Shown: piece after piece, positions 41,731 to 51,555 of the stretch
Layout: every line of letters starts with the position of its first letter
How positions within the stretch are numbered: the first letter of the stretch is position 1
Assembly (NCBI GenBank): GCA_947166905.1
Contig: CAMVFZ010000003.1
Location: forward strand, 1 to 64,000
Direction of reading: 5' to 3'
Length of the DNA: 64,000 bases
DNA from: an uncultured Prevotellaceae bacterium
GTDB taxonomy: Bacteria; Bacteroidota; Bacteroidia; Bacteroidales; UBA932
Notes under the pieces: model-generated
The model's input: the letters and a program-made list of their open reading frames with translations, nothing else
Databases searched by the model: none
What the model was told of the DNA's origin: nothing
Translations under genes and position numbers: made by a program

Positions 41731-41761
41731 ATCTATTCTCATTTAAATTATACAGACTGTA

Positions 41762-44700
41762 TTAGAAGTTGGCACGAAGTGAAAGACCAAATGTCCTTGA
41801 CGAAGAAGTGGAACCACCAATCTGAACCTGGTCGGTCCAGCGGGTACCGTCAGTAGCCTCAGCATCGAAGATAGGCAGGTTCTTATAGATATAGAACGGG
41901 TTACGAGCGAATACGGAAACTCTGAGGTTGTTGCACTTGAACTTCTTGGTGAAGCTCTCAGGTACATTGTAAGTAAGGGTAATCTCACGGCACTTCAGGT
42001 AAGTGTTCTTGAAGATAGAGTGAGAGTAGTAGATAGGACCACCGGTACCCCAAGAATAAGTCTCTTCGAGGAGGTAGTCTGTAGGAACGATGATGTCGTT
42101 AGGCTGGCCGTTCTCCTTAACACCCTTGAGGATCTGTCCATCGTGGTGGATGAACTCACCGTTAGGGCCGGAAGTCATACCTGCAGCAGCAACGGTGTTG
42201 TCGTTTGCATCATAGTAGTAAGCAAGACCGCCGTGAGCCTCGTCACGATAAGGCATGGTGTCTTCAATAGCACCAAGGCCCATCATGTACTGGTAAGGCT
42301 GGTTCCAAACGTCACCGCCGATCTGGAAGTTGAAGTTAGCGTCGAGCGTCCAGTTCTTGTAAGAAATGCTGGCTGCGAAACCTCCGATGAGGTCAGGCAT
42401 AGCGTTACCAACCTTGATAGGCTCGTCGGTTACCTTGTAAAGACCTTCGCTGTCTACGATGTAGTTGCCCTTGTCGTCGGTCTTAGGAGCGAATGCGTAG
42501 ATGTCACCCATCTTCTGGCCTACGAATGAGTAGAGATAAGCGGCACCGTTGTCCCAGCGTGCGTGCTGGAGCTTGTCAAGGCCTTCCATGAGTTTAACAA
42601 CCTTGTTGCGGTTCCATGCGATGTTACCTGAGAGGTCGAGTCTCCAGTCACTGGTCTCGATAGGAGTACCGTATGCGCTGAACTCGAAGCCCTGGTTGGT
42701 AAGCTCACCAACGTTTGCAAGGATTGAAGAACCACCGGAAGAATAAGGAGTAGTAGCGTTAAGGATCTGGTCCTTGATTCTCTTGTGATAGTAAGATGCC
42801 TCAAAACCTAAGCGGTTGTTGAATGCCTTACCCTCGAGACCGAACTCCCACTCGTGAGTCTTCTCAGGCTTGATGGAGTTGTTGCCAAGACCATCTTCAA
42901 GCTGCTGATAAGTATAACCGGAAGCGGTATCCTGCTTGTAAGAAATAGCTGCATTGTAAATTTCAGGTGCAAGACCTACAATACCGTAGGATACACGAGC
43001 CTTTGCATAGTCAACCCACTTAGGCATGCTGATGATGTCAGAGAGGATTACGGAACCGTTTACTGAAGGATACCAGAAGCTCTGACCGTTGAGGGTAGAG
43101 GTGGTCTCCTGACGGATGGTTCCCTCCAAGTATGCCCAGTTCTGATAAGAAAGGGATGCTGTTGCAAAGAACGCAGTCTTAAGGAAGTCTGTTGTGCTCT
43201 CGCTTGAACGTGCGGGATCGGTAGAATACTTAAGATGGAAGTGGTTGAGGTCGGTAAGACCGTTAACAGTGTAAGCTTCAGTACCAAGATAGGTCTCCCT
43301 GCGTGCAGAGTAACCTACGTTTGCCTGGAGGCCGAGGTCCTCTGTGAGCTTCTTGTCAAAGTTCAGGAGGATATCGCCGTAGAAGGTCTGGTATTTTCTC
43401 TTGGTGATTCTGTAGTAGCCCTGGTTGCTGCCTGCAAGGATAGGAGAGGTAGCGGCATACTCTTTAAGCTCGATGTTGTTGTCTGTCCAGTCAGTAGCGA
43501 GGTTGCCCTTAAGGGTGAGGCCCTTAACAATCTCCCATGAAGGAGTTACGCTACCGATGAGGCGCTGGTTCTTCTCGTACTGCTCACGGCCGATGATGTT
43601 CCAAGCATACTCCTCAAGGAAGCCGCCGAGGTTGTTGCCGAAGTACCAACCCTCTGAAGGATTCTCATGGCTGGAAGAGGTCCAAGCCCTGTTCATGAAA
43701 CCGGCCTGGGTCTTGATGTTCTTACGATAGTACTCAACGTCATCCCAGGCACCGAACATACCGGAGTAGTTGGCAACCATACGGGAAATACGGTAAGGAC
43801 GGTTCTTAACGTTCTGGTACATGTAGTTAACAGAGTAACCGAGTTTTACGCCAGGAACGATGTCCTGTGAACCGCTAACCTGGAAGTTGTGCTTGCCAAG
43901 GTGTGAGTTGTACTGGTTAGGGGTGTTGTCCATGAAGGTGTAAGAGAAACGGGTGTTGCCGTGCTCGTTACCACTTGTGATGGCCAGGTTGTACTGCTGT
44001 GTGAAGGCAGTGCGGAAGAGGTTGCTCCAGGGATTGCTGGTGATAGCCTCAAACTTCCTGTAACCGGTAGGTGTGTAAACCATACGGCCATCGTATTTGG
44101 GACCCCAATAGTAGTAAGCGTTGAAAGGAGAAGGAACGTCGATTACCTTGCCGTTCTTGTCAGTGCCGCCCATACGACGGATATCGAATCCGAAGTACTC
44201 GCTGCTAGGATCGTCTACGAGACCGCCGTAACCCCACCATGCGAAAGGATATGCAGGACCGAAGGTGGTCTGATACTTAGGCATGTAGGCAACCATATCT
44301 GCCTGAACGGAAGCATTGAAGTCTACGTGGGTACCGCTGTTCTTCTTACCAGCTTTCATGGTGATGAGGACTACGCCGTTGGCACCCTCTGAGCCGTAAA
44401 GTGAAGTTGCGGAAGCGCCCTTGAGGACGGTAAGGTTTTCGATATCCTCTACGTTGATATCGGTAAGACCGTTAGACTCCATACGCTGAACGCTCCAATA
44501 GTCACCGCGGTTAGCCTCACCGTTTCTTACGGGAACGCCGTCAACGATTACGAGCGGCTGGCTGGTACCGGTGATTGAAGAAAGACCACGTACGTTGATG
44601 GAGATTGCACCGGTAGCACCACCGGGAGCAGTCATAATACGTACGCCAGATGCTTTACCATAGAGGGCGGAACCCAGTGAAGGAGAAGCAGTTGCGTTCA

Positions 44701-45091
44701 ACTTGCTTGCGTCTACGGAGGATACGGCATAACCTACTCTCTTTTCATCCTTACGGATACCGAGGGCGGTTACAACGGTACCTTCCAGCATCTCAGAGTC
44801 CTCTGCGAGCACTGCGTTGAGAGGCTGGCCGTTGAATACAAGCACCTGTGAAGTGTAGCCGATGCATGAGAACTCAATCTTGTCGCCGACCTTAACGTTC
44901 TGCAGAGTATAGGAACCATCCATATTTACAACGGTACCGTTGTGGGTTCCCTGTACAAATACAGAAGCACCGATGACAGGCTGACCTGCAGCATCTTTTA
45001 CAGTTCCTTTAACAGTAGTCTGTGCATAAGCGAAAACGCCTGCTGCCATGAGAACAACTGTCAAAGCAATTCTGGTAAACAGATTTTTCAT
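41762..45091 (-). CDS. SusC/RagA family TonB-dependent outer-membrane transporter (1109 aa)
   Basis: Active importer of oligomeric nutrients. A signal peptide ends FAYAQ; a carboxypeptidase-D-like domain follows (about 26-105). The plug domain contains the RagA signature region (VVTALGIRKDEKRVGYAVS, then GALYGKASGVRI-like wording), and a 22-strand barrel ends in Phe (SLRANF). The start at 45091 gives the signal MKNLFTRIALTVV; an ATG two codons earlier is possible. susD follows after 31 nt. No anti-sigma, hybrid sensor or SusR-like regulator is adjacent. Confidence 0.95.
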   Translation of the reverse strand: MKNLFTRIALTVVLMAAGVFAYAQTTVKGTVKDAAGQPVIGASVFVQGTHNGTVVNMDGSYTLQNVKVGDKIEFSCIGYTSQVLVFNGQPLNAVLAEDSEMLEGTVVTALGIRKDEKRVGYAVSSVDASKLNATASPSLGSALYGKASGVRIMTAPGGATGAISINVRGLSSITGTSQPLVIVDGVPVRNGEANRGDYWSVQRMESNGLTDINVEDIENLTVLKGASATSLYGSEGANGVVLITMKAGKKNSGTHVDFNASVQADMVAYMPKYQTTFGPAYPFAWWGYGGLVDDPSSEYFGFDIRRMGGTDKNGKVIDVPSPFNAYYYWGPKYDGRMVYTPTGYRKFEAITSNPWSNLFRTAFTQQYNLAITSGNEHGNTRFSYTFMDNTPNQYNSHLGKHNFQVSGSQDIVPGVKLGYSVNYMYQNVKNRPYRISRMVANYSGMFGAWDDVEYYRKNIKTQAGFMNRAWTSSSHENPSEGWYFGNNLGGFLEEYAWNIIGREQYEKNQRLIGSVTPSWEIVKGLTLKGNLATDWTDNNIELKEYAATSPILAGSNQGYYRITKRKYQTFYGDILLNFDKKLTEDLGLQANVGYSARRETYLGTEAYTVNGLTDLNHFHLKYSTDPARSSESTTDFLKTAFFATASLSYQNWAYLEGTIRQETTSTLNGQSFWYPSVNGSVILSDIISMPKWVDYAKARVSYGIVGLAPEIYNAAISYKQDTASGYTYQQLEDGLGNNSIKPEKTHEWEFGLEGKAFNNRLGFEASYYHKRIKDQILNATTPYSSGGSSILANVGELTNQGFEFSAYGTPIETSDWRLDLSGNIAWNRNKVVKLMEGLDKLQHARWDNGAAYLYSFVGQKMGDIYAFAPKTDDKGNYIVDSEGLYKVTDEPIKVGNAMPDLIGGFAASISYKNWTLDANFNFQIGGDVWNQPYQYMMGLGAIEDTMPYRDEAHGGLAYYYDANDNTVAAAGMTSGPNGEFIHHDGQILKGVKENGQPNDIIVPTDYLLEETYSWGTGGPIYYSHSIFKNTYLKCREITLTYNVPESFTKKFKCNNLRVSVFARNPFYIYKNLPIFDAEATDGTRWTDQVQIGGSTSSSRTFGLSLRANF

Positions 45092-45154
45092 GTGCATTTG
45101 TGTTAGTTAATAATAATTTATTAGTTAGTTTGGTTTTAGTCACAAAAACGCGTG

Positions 45155-45162
45155 CAAATATA
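45155..45162 (-). promoter_or_regulatory. -7 box for susC-susD
   Basis: TATATTTG followed by C on the minus strand, 64 nt before the susC start. It lies in a near-palindrome CAAATA..TATTTG. The upstream element is not clear. Confidence 0.5.
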
Positions 45163-45189
45163 TGCATATTTGAGTAAATAAAAAAATTT

Positions 45190-45211
45190 ATTTTAAAACG
45201 ATTTTAAAACG
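45190..45211. repeat. two tandem copies of an 11-nt AT-rich unit
   Basis: ATTTTAAAACG occurs twice in a row, overlapping the stop codon of the DUF2490 gene. Probably a slippage product. Confidence 0.5.
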
Positions 45212-46079
45212 AAAAACTGTAAGCTAATTTTCCGAACAGTGTAAAACTTCTATCAATCACCAGGGATTTGATAACTGTGCCCTTCTTATTGGCGTCGATT
45301 TCCAGATTTTTATTGTAGTCCAAAAGGGCCGATAATTCTACTTTGTGATGGCGGTTGAATGAGAAATTGAAACCTAAATTTCCGCGCAACCTATTGAGTG
45401 CTATTCTCTTGAATCCATTAAGAAACCAGCCCTCCTCTCCTTTAGAAAATCCGGCGGCATCTGTGAACTGCATAAGCTCAGTGTCATAATAGATGTCATT
45501 CAGCTTGGGCTCGGAAAAAGACACACGCGCCTCTCCGGAAGCAAACACTCCTATCTTTTTATTGAAGGAAAAAGAATATTTTGCTTTCAATTTGACATCA
45601 AAAGCGTCTCTGGTGTTCTGATACTCGTTAAAATCGCCGGTTCTATGCGACCATTCCAGCTTTTCAGAGAAGCTTAGTTTCGATTTTTTATTGAACTTGA
45701 CAGTCTCTTTAAGTCCGATGGTTGTTCTGTGGCGGTAAGAAACTTTACCGCCGTTGTTGAACTTGCGTATAAGCGTATATTCCCCTAAGAGCCAGAACCT
45801 TTTAGCCAGCTTGTATTCTGCCCCTGCATTGAACCTGAGCTGCCTTTTGTATAGGAAATCACCCTGCACGCGCAGCTCTGTTCCAGCTTTAACCTTGAGC
45901 TCTGGCAGCACAGACATCTCTGCTTCGATTACACTCTGAAAGCCAAATTTAAGTGCGGGGTCGTTTTTGGGGATATCGTCGTTTGCGGGCACGATTTGAG
46001 CCCTTGCTGCAGGTGCTGCCAGAAGCAGCATCGGCATTATGTAAAGTATGTATAGTAGGCGTCTCATAAGCTTTCGCAA
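45204..46079 (-). CDS. DUF2490-like outer-membrane beta-barrel protein (291 aa)
   Basis: Signal peptide (LLLAAPAARAQ) followed by alternating beta strands rich in aromatic residues and Lys/Arg, ending AYSFSF with the C-terminal Phe typical of outer-membrane barrels. The pattern fits DUF2490 (WLLGEYTLIRKF, SYRHRTTIGLK, LSFSEKLEWSHRTGD). The function is unknown. It overlaps the CotH-type gene by 16 nt, so the two are translated together. Confidence 0.75.
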   Translation of the reverse strand: MRKLMRRLLYILYIMPMLLLAAPAARAQIVPANDDIPKNDPALKFGFQSVIEAEMSVLPELKVKAGTELRVQGDFLYKRQLRFNAGAEYKLAKRFWLLGEYTLIRKFNNGGKVSYRHRTTIGLKETVKFNKKSKLSFSEKLEWSHRTGDFNEYQNTRDAFDVKLKAKYSFSFNKKIGVFASGEARVSFSEPKLNDIYYDTELMQFTDAAGFSKGEEGWFLNGFKRIALNRLRGNLGFNFSFNRHHKVELSALLDYNKNLEIDANKKGTVIKSLVIDRSFTLFGKLAYSFSF

Positions 46080-47296
46080 TAAATCTTCATGACGGCGAAT
46101 CTTTGGTTAAAGCCAATCTTGAGCCGTTCACAGGCTTCTTCAAAGGACAAGTCTTCGTCTCCGTTAGTCTTAATCACCTTGTATGGCCAAATCTCGTGGT
46201 CCAGGTCTACTGATTCGTGAAGTTTTTCAAACAGCGCGTCAATATAATCCGGAATCATGACTTGTATCCGATATCTAATGTCGTACCAGCGCTGCTTTAG
46301 CATATCCTTGAATTCCTGGCGTTTCAGAAGTTCTTCAAACCAGATTGCGTGCGCGTTGACCAGGCCTTTTGTGCCCGGGCAGAAGGTATGGTAGTCAAAG
46401 TCCCAGCATGGGCCGGCATGAAGAACGCCGTCTTCGCGGCAGTACATATATATGCCTTTGGGGTCTGACGGCTCATCGGTTCCGGCGATTTCATAAACCA
46501 GGAACCAGTCGCAGAAGCTCTGAAGGTCTATCAGTTTTGTCCAGTCGGCTTTGTTATTGTAGAGGGCATCTTCAAAATTGTCTACAATGGCCTTGATGGA
46601 GTCAAAGGCCTTGGCGTCAAGGGCAATGCCATCGGCCACCATTACGTTTACGGGCAGGCCTTTGAGCTTACTGTGGAAGCGGTAGGGCTCGTCAAAATGG
46701 TCGTCTATCTGCAGTAGGAAGCAGCCTTTGCCAAGGCCAAGCTTCTCCGGCTCCACTTTTTCTGTGACATAGAAGTTTCCGTACCAGTTGCCGTCAAGGA
46801 CCAGGTCTACAAACGTGCCTTCTGGCGTCCATTCCATTGTAGTCTGTCTGGCGATTTCCAGGGCTACCGCGTTACGGATGCGGGTGCGGTCCCTCCAGTT
46901 GGCCAGGGCGCAGAATTTTTTGCCTTTTGGCAGGCGCAGGAAGGAGTGCTCGCCGTCAAACTTTATGTTGAAAGGCTTTTTGGGAAAGGCCCAGGTGCTG
47001 TTGCCGCGGCCTTTGACTTCTACATCTTCTTTAAGGCCGAGCGCATAATAGAACTCCTGAACCTGAGCGTCTTTCCAATACTCTTTATTGTTGATTCCCT
47101 TATGGCCTTCGGTTTCCAGGAAAACCACGGGTATGGTCCGGGTGCCCTTGGCAAAGGCTTCGCCCAGGGCTTCCATATCTACGTCAACCTTTTTGCTGTT
47201 CTTCTTTTCAAGCATGTAAAGGCAGCTGTGCAGCATTGCTCCGCATAGCAGAAGCAGTCCGATTCTACCTGCAATTTTGCTCATCTTTACTGCCAT
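46064..47296 (-). CDS. CotH-kinase family lipoprotein (410 aa)
   Basis: The CotH domain is recognised by VKGRGNSTWAFPKKPFNIKF, LANWRDRTRIRNAVALEIA and AGPCWDFDYHTF. Members of the family include atypical protein kinases of spore coats. A lipobox (GAMLHSC) places it in the envelope, where ATP is absent, so kinase activity here is uncertain. The start is at 47296, with an alternative ATG four codons later at 47284. It is co-transcribed with the DUF2490 barrel, an association that suggests a shared envelope role. Confidence 0.88.
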   Translation of the reverse strand: MAVKMSKIAGRIGLLLLCGAMLHSCLYMLEKKNSKKVDVDMEALGEAFAKGTRTIPVVFLETEGHKGINNKEYWKDAQVQEFYYALGLKEDVEVKGRGNSTWAFPKKPFNIKFDGEHSFLRLPKGKKFCALANWRDRTRIRNAVALEIARQTTMEWTPEGTFVDLVLDGNWYGNFYVTEKVEPEKLGLGKGCFLLQIDDHFDEPYRFHSKLKGLPVNVMVADGIALDAKAFDSIKAIVDNFEDALYNNKADWTKLIDLQSFCDWFLVYEIAGTDEPSDPKGIYMYCREDGVLHAGPCWDFDYHTFCPGTKGLVNAHAIWFEELLKRQEFKDMLKQRWYDIRYRIQVMIPDYIDALFEKLHESVDLDHEIWPYKVIKTNGDEDLSFEEACERLKIGFNQRFAVMKIYCESL

Positions 47297-47324
47297 AATT
47301 GGTACTTTTGATTTGGTTCGTTTC

Positions 47325-47332
47325 TACAAAAA
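47325..47332 (-). promoter_or_regulatory. -7 box for the CotH/DUF2490 pair
   Basis: TATTTTTG on the minus strand, 29 nt before the start codon, back to back with the GH125 promoter at 47343-47350. Confidence 0.45.
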
Positions 47333-47342
47333 TAAATATTTT

Positions 47343-47350
47343 TATATTTG
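47343..47350 (+). promoter_or_regulatory. -7 box for the GH125 gene
   Basis: TATATTTG, 20 nt before the start codon; the upstream element is unclear. Confidence 0.55.
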
Positions 47351-47370
47351 TGTATTGAAATTATTGTACG

Positions 47371-48786
47371 ATGACAAAGAAGTTTTTTGCAGTTCTAAGT
47401 GTAGTTCTGGCGGCGCAGTTTACAGCTGCCTTCGGTCAGGAGAATTATGTTTCACGGCGTCCGGCTCCGGAAAACAGGCTTTTTGTTAGCGCGGCGGTAG
47501 AGCAGGAGATAGGCAGGATTTCAGCCCTTATCCAGAATCCCAAGTTGCGCTGGATGTTTGTCAACTGTTTCCCCAACACTCTTGATACGACGGTCCATTA
47601 CCGCGAGGAAGAGGACGGGACGCCGGTAACTTTCGTATATACCGGAGACATCCACGCAATGTGGCTGCGGGATTCCGGTGCCCAGGTCTGGCCTTACGTG
47701 GCCTATGCCAACGAGGACTCCCATCTGCGCAAGATGATAGCCGGAGTAATCAACACCCAGTTCCGCCTTATCTGCATCGACCCCTATGCCAACGCCTTCA
47801 ATGACGGCCCTACGGGCGAGGGTGCGGCCGATGAAACCGGAGCTCCGCACAATCCCAATGTCTTTGAGCGCAAGTGGGAAGTGGACTCCCACTGCTACCC
47901 GGTGCGTCTGGCATACGAGTACTGGAAGGTGACCGGGGATACATCGGTATTCGGCCCCACATGGATAAAAGCCATTGAAACCATACTGGAAACTTTCACC
48001 GTACAGCAGCGCAAGGACGGTGACGGCCCTTATTATTTCCTTCGCAAGACGGATCGCCAGCTGGACACTAAGGACCGTGTAGGCCTTGGCAACCCCGTCA
48101 AGCCGGTTGGCCTGATTGCATCGGCCTTCCGTCCGTCGGACGACGCCACTCAGTTCGAGTTTCTTGTGCCCTCAAATTTCTTTGCCGTGAGCATACTGCG
48201 TAAGGCGGCAGAGATTCTGCAGGCCGTCAACAACAGGCCGGACCTTGCCACAAGATGCACGGAGCTGGCAAACGAGGTTGCATCGGCCCTTAAGGAATAT
48301 GCGGTGTATCAGCATCCTGTCTACGGGCCTGTCTATGCCTTTGAGGTAGACGGCTTCGGCAACCAGTACTTGATGGACGACGCCAATGTGCCCAGCCTGC
48401 TGTCACTGGCTTATCTTGAGCCTGCGATGGCATCGGACCCCGTATATCAGAATACCCGCCGCTTCGTTTGGAGCACAGACAATCCTTACTTCTGGCGCGG
48501 TGCGGCAGGGGAGGGAATCGGTGGCCCTCACATCGGCAAACAGGCCATCTGGCCCATGAGTATAATGATGAAGGCCTTTACCGCCGCTGATGATGACGAG
48601 ATCCGCGCCTGCCTTCAGCAACTGCTGCGTACCGATGCCGGCCTGGGCTTTATCCACGAATCTTTCCATAAAGACAATGCGGCCGATTTTACCCGTGAAT
48701 GGTTCGCCTGGCAGAACACCCTCTTTGGAGAACTCATCGTCAAGCTTGTTAAAGAAGGCCGTAAGGAGCTCTTGAATAATCTTTGA
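47371..48786 (+). CDS. GH125 exo-alpha-1,6-mannosidase (471 aa)
   Basis: Metal-independent inverting mannosidase (formerly DUF1237) that removes alpha-1,6-linked mannose. The family signature FVYTGDIHAMWLRDSGAQVWPY is at about residues 90-111. ERKWEVDSHCYP and GEGIGGPHIGKQAIWP, with TREWFAWQNTLFGE near the end, are also typical. A signal peptide (AAQFTAAFGQ) sends it to the periplasm or surface. In Bacteroidetes such enzymes take part in N-glycan or yeast mannan breakdown. It stands alone rather than in a full mannan locus. Confidence 0.93.
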   Translation: MTKKFFAVLSVVLAAQFTAAFGQENYVSRRPAPENRLFVSAAVEQEIGRISALIQNPKLRWMFVNCFPNTLDTTVHYREEEDGTPVTFVYTGDIHAMWLRDSGAQVWPYVAYANEDSHLRKMIAGVINTQFRLICIDPYANAFNDGPTGEGAADETGAPHNPNVFERKWEVDSHCYPVRLAYEYWKVTGDTSVFGPTWIKAIETILETFTVQQRKDGDGPYYFLRKTDRQLDTKDRVGLGNPVKPVGLIASAFRPSDDATQFEFLVPSNFFAVSILRKAAEILQAVNNRPDLATRCTELANEVASALKEYAVYQHPVYGPVYAFEVDGFGNQYLMDDANVPSLLSLAYLEPAMASDPVYQNTRRFVWSTDNPYFWRGAAGEGIGGPHIGKQAIWPMSIMMKAFTAADDDEIRACLQQLLRTDAGLGFIHESFHKDNAADFTREWFAWQNTLFGELIVKLVKEGRKELLNNL

Positions 48787-48813
48787 TTTTAACGATTTAA
48801 TTCATTATATTTG
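48782..48813 (+). promoter_or_regulatory. promoter of the large BACON lipoprotein gene
   Basis: TTTG (48782-48785), 20 nt, TATATTTG (48806-48813): full consensus match. It starts inside the last codon of the GH125 gene. Confidence 0.65.
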
Positions 48814-48854
48814 CGGAATAACCGACAAATCAAACACAAAATATTAATGCTAAA

Positions 48855-51500
48855 ATGAAAAAGTTTCTTCTGATGCTTCTTCCGTTGGCCGCACTGGTCA
48901 CCGGATGCCGTTACGACGATTCCGAAGTTTGGGAAGAGTTGAACAACCATGAGGCCAGGATCCTGGCTCTGGAAAAAGCCGTTAACACAGACCTTGCAAG
49001 CGTTAAGGGTATTATCGACCAGATGCAGGCAGACGGTTATGTGTCTGCTGTTACCGCCACCGCTAGCGGCCTGGTTCTTACCTTTAATGACGGCAAGACT
49101 TACACCGTCACCAATGGTACCGACGGCGAAACCCCTAACATCGGTGTAAAAAAGGATACCGATGGCAACTATTATTGGACTCTTAACGGAGAGTGGATGA
49201 CCGATGGCAATGGCAATAAGATCCGTACAACCGGAGACAATGGCCAGGACGGTATTACTCCCCAGGTAAAGATCGAGAACAAGAAGTGGTATGTTTCCAT
49301 TGACGGAGGCGCTACCTGGACAGAGGCCGGTGACGCTACCGTAGTAGGTGATTCCCTGTTCAAGTCCGTTAAACTTGACGATGAGGGCAAGAATGTAATC
49401 TTCACCTTCCAGGATAACACCACCATCACCATCCCCGTAGTGCCCATTGTCAAGAAACTGCAACTGCAGTTTGACGAGACCATGATCCAGTCCATCATGT
49501 CAGGCGCTACCGCAACCGTAGATTATACTATCTCCGGCCCGGACGATGAGACCGTAGAGTTCGATACCTTCGAGAATAACGGTTACAAGGTAGTTGTTAC
49601 TCCTACTAACGAGACAACCGGTACCATCGCCGTAACCGCACCTGATCCGGCTGTAAAGGGCAAGGTTCTCTTCATCCTTACCGGAAGCAAGGGAAGCTCC
49701 TTCGTAAAGACCGTTACCATCAACGCAAATCCTTCACTTAAGCCCGAAAAGACAGAATACAGCGTAGATGCAAAGGCTGGTGAAATCACCATCAACGTTG
49801 CTGCAAACGTAGCTTACACTTCAGAGATCGTTGCTACCAAGCTTACTACCATCGACTGGATCACCAAGGGTTCTGCAGAGAATAAGTTCAACGTTGTTGA
49901 AAATACTTCCAACGAGGATCGTTCCGTTAATATCGTCTTCAAGGCAGAGGGCCTGGACGATATAACCGTGAAACTTACCCAGGCAGGTAAGGATGACATC
50001 GTTATTGTTACCACAGATCCTACCGTAGAGGCCACATCCGGTACTCTGGACGTTGTTATCACAACCAATGTAGAGGTTACCGCTACTCCTGACGTAGACT
50101 GGATCACCCTGGTTCCCGAGACCAAGGCAATGGTGAACAAGACCTTCAGCTTTAACCTTGCTGAAAATACCGGCGTTACCCGTACAGGTCACATTGACTT
50201 TACCGCAGGCGAGCTCAAGCAGACCGTTACCGTTACCCAGAAGAAGGGTCTTGCCTTTGAGACTATCGCAGAGCTTAACGCCCTTGCTACATCTACCGCT
50301 GCAGAGGTTAAGGGTTACTTCAAAAACGCCATTGTTTCATTCGTTCCGGCTGCCAATACTGCCATCATTACCGATGGAACAGCTTCTATCATGTATTACA
50401 AGAGCAGCCATGGCCTGAAGCAGGGCCAGACGTTCACCGGTGAGGTTAATGTTAATGTTGTGCTTTACAACAGCCTGTATTCAGAGCTTACCGCTATGGA
50501 TGCAACCTTTACCGGCGATGAGGCCGAGGTTAAGCCCGAAGTTGTTACCATTGCTAATCTTACCGCTGATTATGCCAAGTATCAGAATGCTTATGTTAAG
50601 GCTGTAGATCTGCTTGTTACCGGCGTAAGCGGCAAGAATATTACTGTTAAGGAAGGTGAGAAGACATACGTTGTTTACAACAATGCAGGCAATGCCACCA
50701 ACAATGTTGGCGACGTTATCACCGCTGTTGGTACTGTTACCAAGTATAGCACAACAGAGGAAATCAAGGTTTGGAAGAACGAAGACATCACTGTAACTAC
50801 CCCTGGTCCTGCTATTACCGCCACTGATATTACCGATGTTGCCGCAGCCGGCGTTACCAATGCAACCACAACAGTAACCCTTACCAATAACACTGGTTGG
50901 ACAGCATCTGTAACACCCGACGGTACCGTTGTTACCGCAGCTTCTATCGACGGTTCAACCATCACCTACACCGTTGCTGCCAATACCGGTTCTGCCCGTA
51001 ACGGTAAGATCACCGTTAAGCTCACCAAGGACGGCCTCGAGGCCAGCAAAGACATTAAGGTTAGCCAGCTGGGTGCCGGCGGTGGTGGTGGAACCGACTA
51101 TTCAAAGGTAGAAACCAGCAATGTTACCTTAACTAAGGGTACTAATGGTTATGATGCAAAGGTTAATAGCAATGATGCAATTAAGGTTGGAACCAGTAAG
51201 CTTGGCGGAGATATGAAGGTGACTGTTCCTGCCGGAACGAAAAAGCTTCATGTTCATGCTGCTGCATGGTCTGGTGTAACCGGTCTGGTTTTGAACATTA
51301 CAGGTGCTACGTCGACTCCCACTTCGATTACCTTGAGCCCGGATACCGGCATAAGCGGCAATTCACCGTTCACTCTTAATGGTAAAGCCGAGGATTTCTA
51401 TTTTGCTATCACTTTGACTGATATTACTGCGGAAACAGTAATAACATTTACTTCAGCAACCGCTAAACGTTTTGTTGTTTGGGGATGTAATGCAGAGTAG
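48855..51500 (+). CDS. multidomain BACON/DUF4988-like surface lipoprotein (881 aa)
   Basis: Lipobox VTGC with Cys18, then a short coiled stretch and a DUF4988-like beta region (about 20-195, with repeated DGNGNKIR-type turns). Three BACON-like Ig domains follow, at about 295-380, 385-462 and 652-745 (WITKGSAENKF, WITLVPETKA, TASVTPDGTV). An OB-fold-like segment lies at 465-645 (ETIAELNALA, VGDVITAVGTV). A Gly-rich linker (GAGGGGG) leads to a C-terminal beta domain (755-881) that may bind a ligand. It is rich in Thr and Val, with no enzyme motif. A role in glycan or mucin binding is inference. Confidence 0.8.
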   Translation: MKKFLLMLLPLAALVTGCRYDDSEVWEELNNHEARILALEKAVNTDLASVKGIIDQMQADGYVSAVTATASGLVLTFNDGKTYTVTNGTDGETPNIGVKKDTDGNYYWTLNGEWMTDGNGNKIRTTGDNGQDGITPQVKIENKKWYVSIDGGATWTEAGDATVVGDSLFKSVKLDDEGKNVIFTFQDNTTITIPVVPIVKKLQLQFDETMIQSIMSGATATVDYTISGPDDETVEFDTFENNGYKVVVTPTNETTGTIAVTAPDPAVKGKVLFILTGSKGSSFVKTVTINANPSLKPEKTEYSVDAKAGEITINVAANVAYTSEIVATKLTTIDWITKGSAENKFNVVENTSNEDRSVNIVFKAEGLDDITVKLTQAGKDDIVIVTTDPTVEATSGTLDVVITTNVEVTATPDVDWITLVPETKAMVNKTFSFNLAENTGVTRTGHIDFTAGELKQTVTVTQKKGLAFETIAELNALATSTAAEVKGYFKNAIVSFVPAANTAIITDGTASIMYYKSSHGLKQGQTFTGEVNVNVVLYNSLYSELTAMDATFTGDEAEVKPEVVTIANLTADYAKYQNAYVKAVDLLVTGVSGKNITVKEGEKTYVVYNNAGNATNNVGDVITAVGTVTKYSTTEEIKVWKNEDITVTTPGPAITATDITDVAAAGVTNATTTVTLTNNTGWTASVTPDGTVVTAASIDGSTITYTVAANTGSARNGKITVKLTKDGLEASKDIKVSQLGAGGGGGTDYSKVETSNVTLTKGTNGYDAKVNSNDAIKVGTSKLGGDMKVTVPAGTKKLHVHAAAWSGVTGLVLNITGATSTPTSITLSPDTGISGNSPFTLNGKAEDFYFAITLTDITAETVITFTSATAKRFVVWGCNAE

Positions 51501-51517
51501 TAAAGTAATACATATTT

Positions 51518-51555
51518 AATTCAGGGTGCCCCGGAAGGAGCACCCTGAATTTTTA
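51518..51555 (+). terminator. terminator after the BACON lipoprotein gene
   Basis: AATTCAGGGTGC (51518-51529) and GCACCCTGAATT (51540-51551) form a perfect 12-bp stem followed by T5. It overlaps the end of the convergent DUF4252 gene. Confidence 0.85.

Noticed and set aside
45120..45203. A small gene or RNA in the susC upstream region
   Set aside because: It is AT-rich with a promoter box and a short tandem repeat only. No stem-loop with a T-run or open frame of interest was seen.
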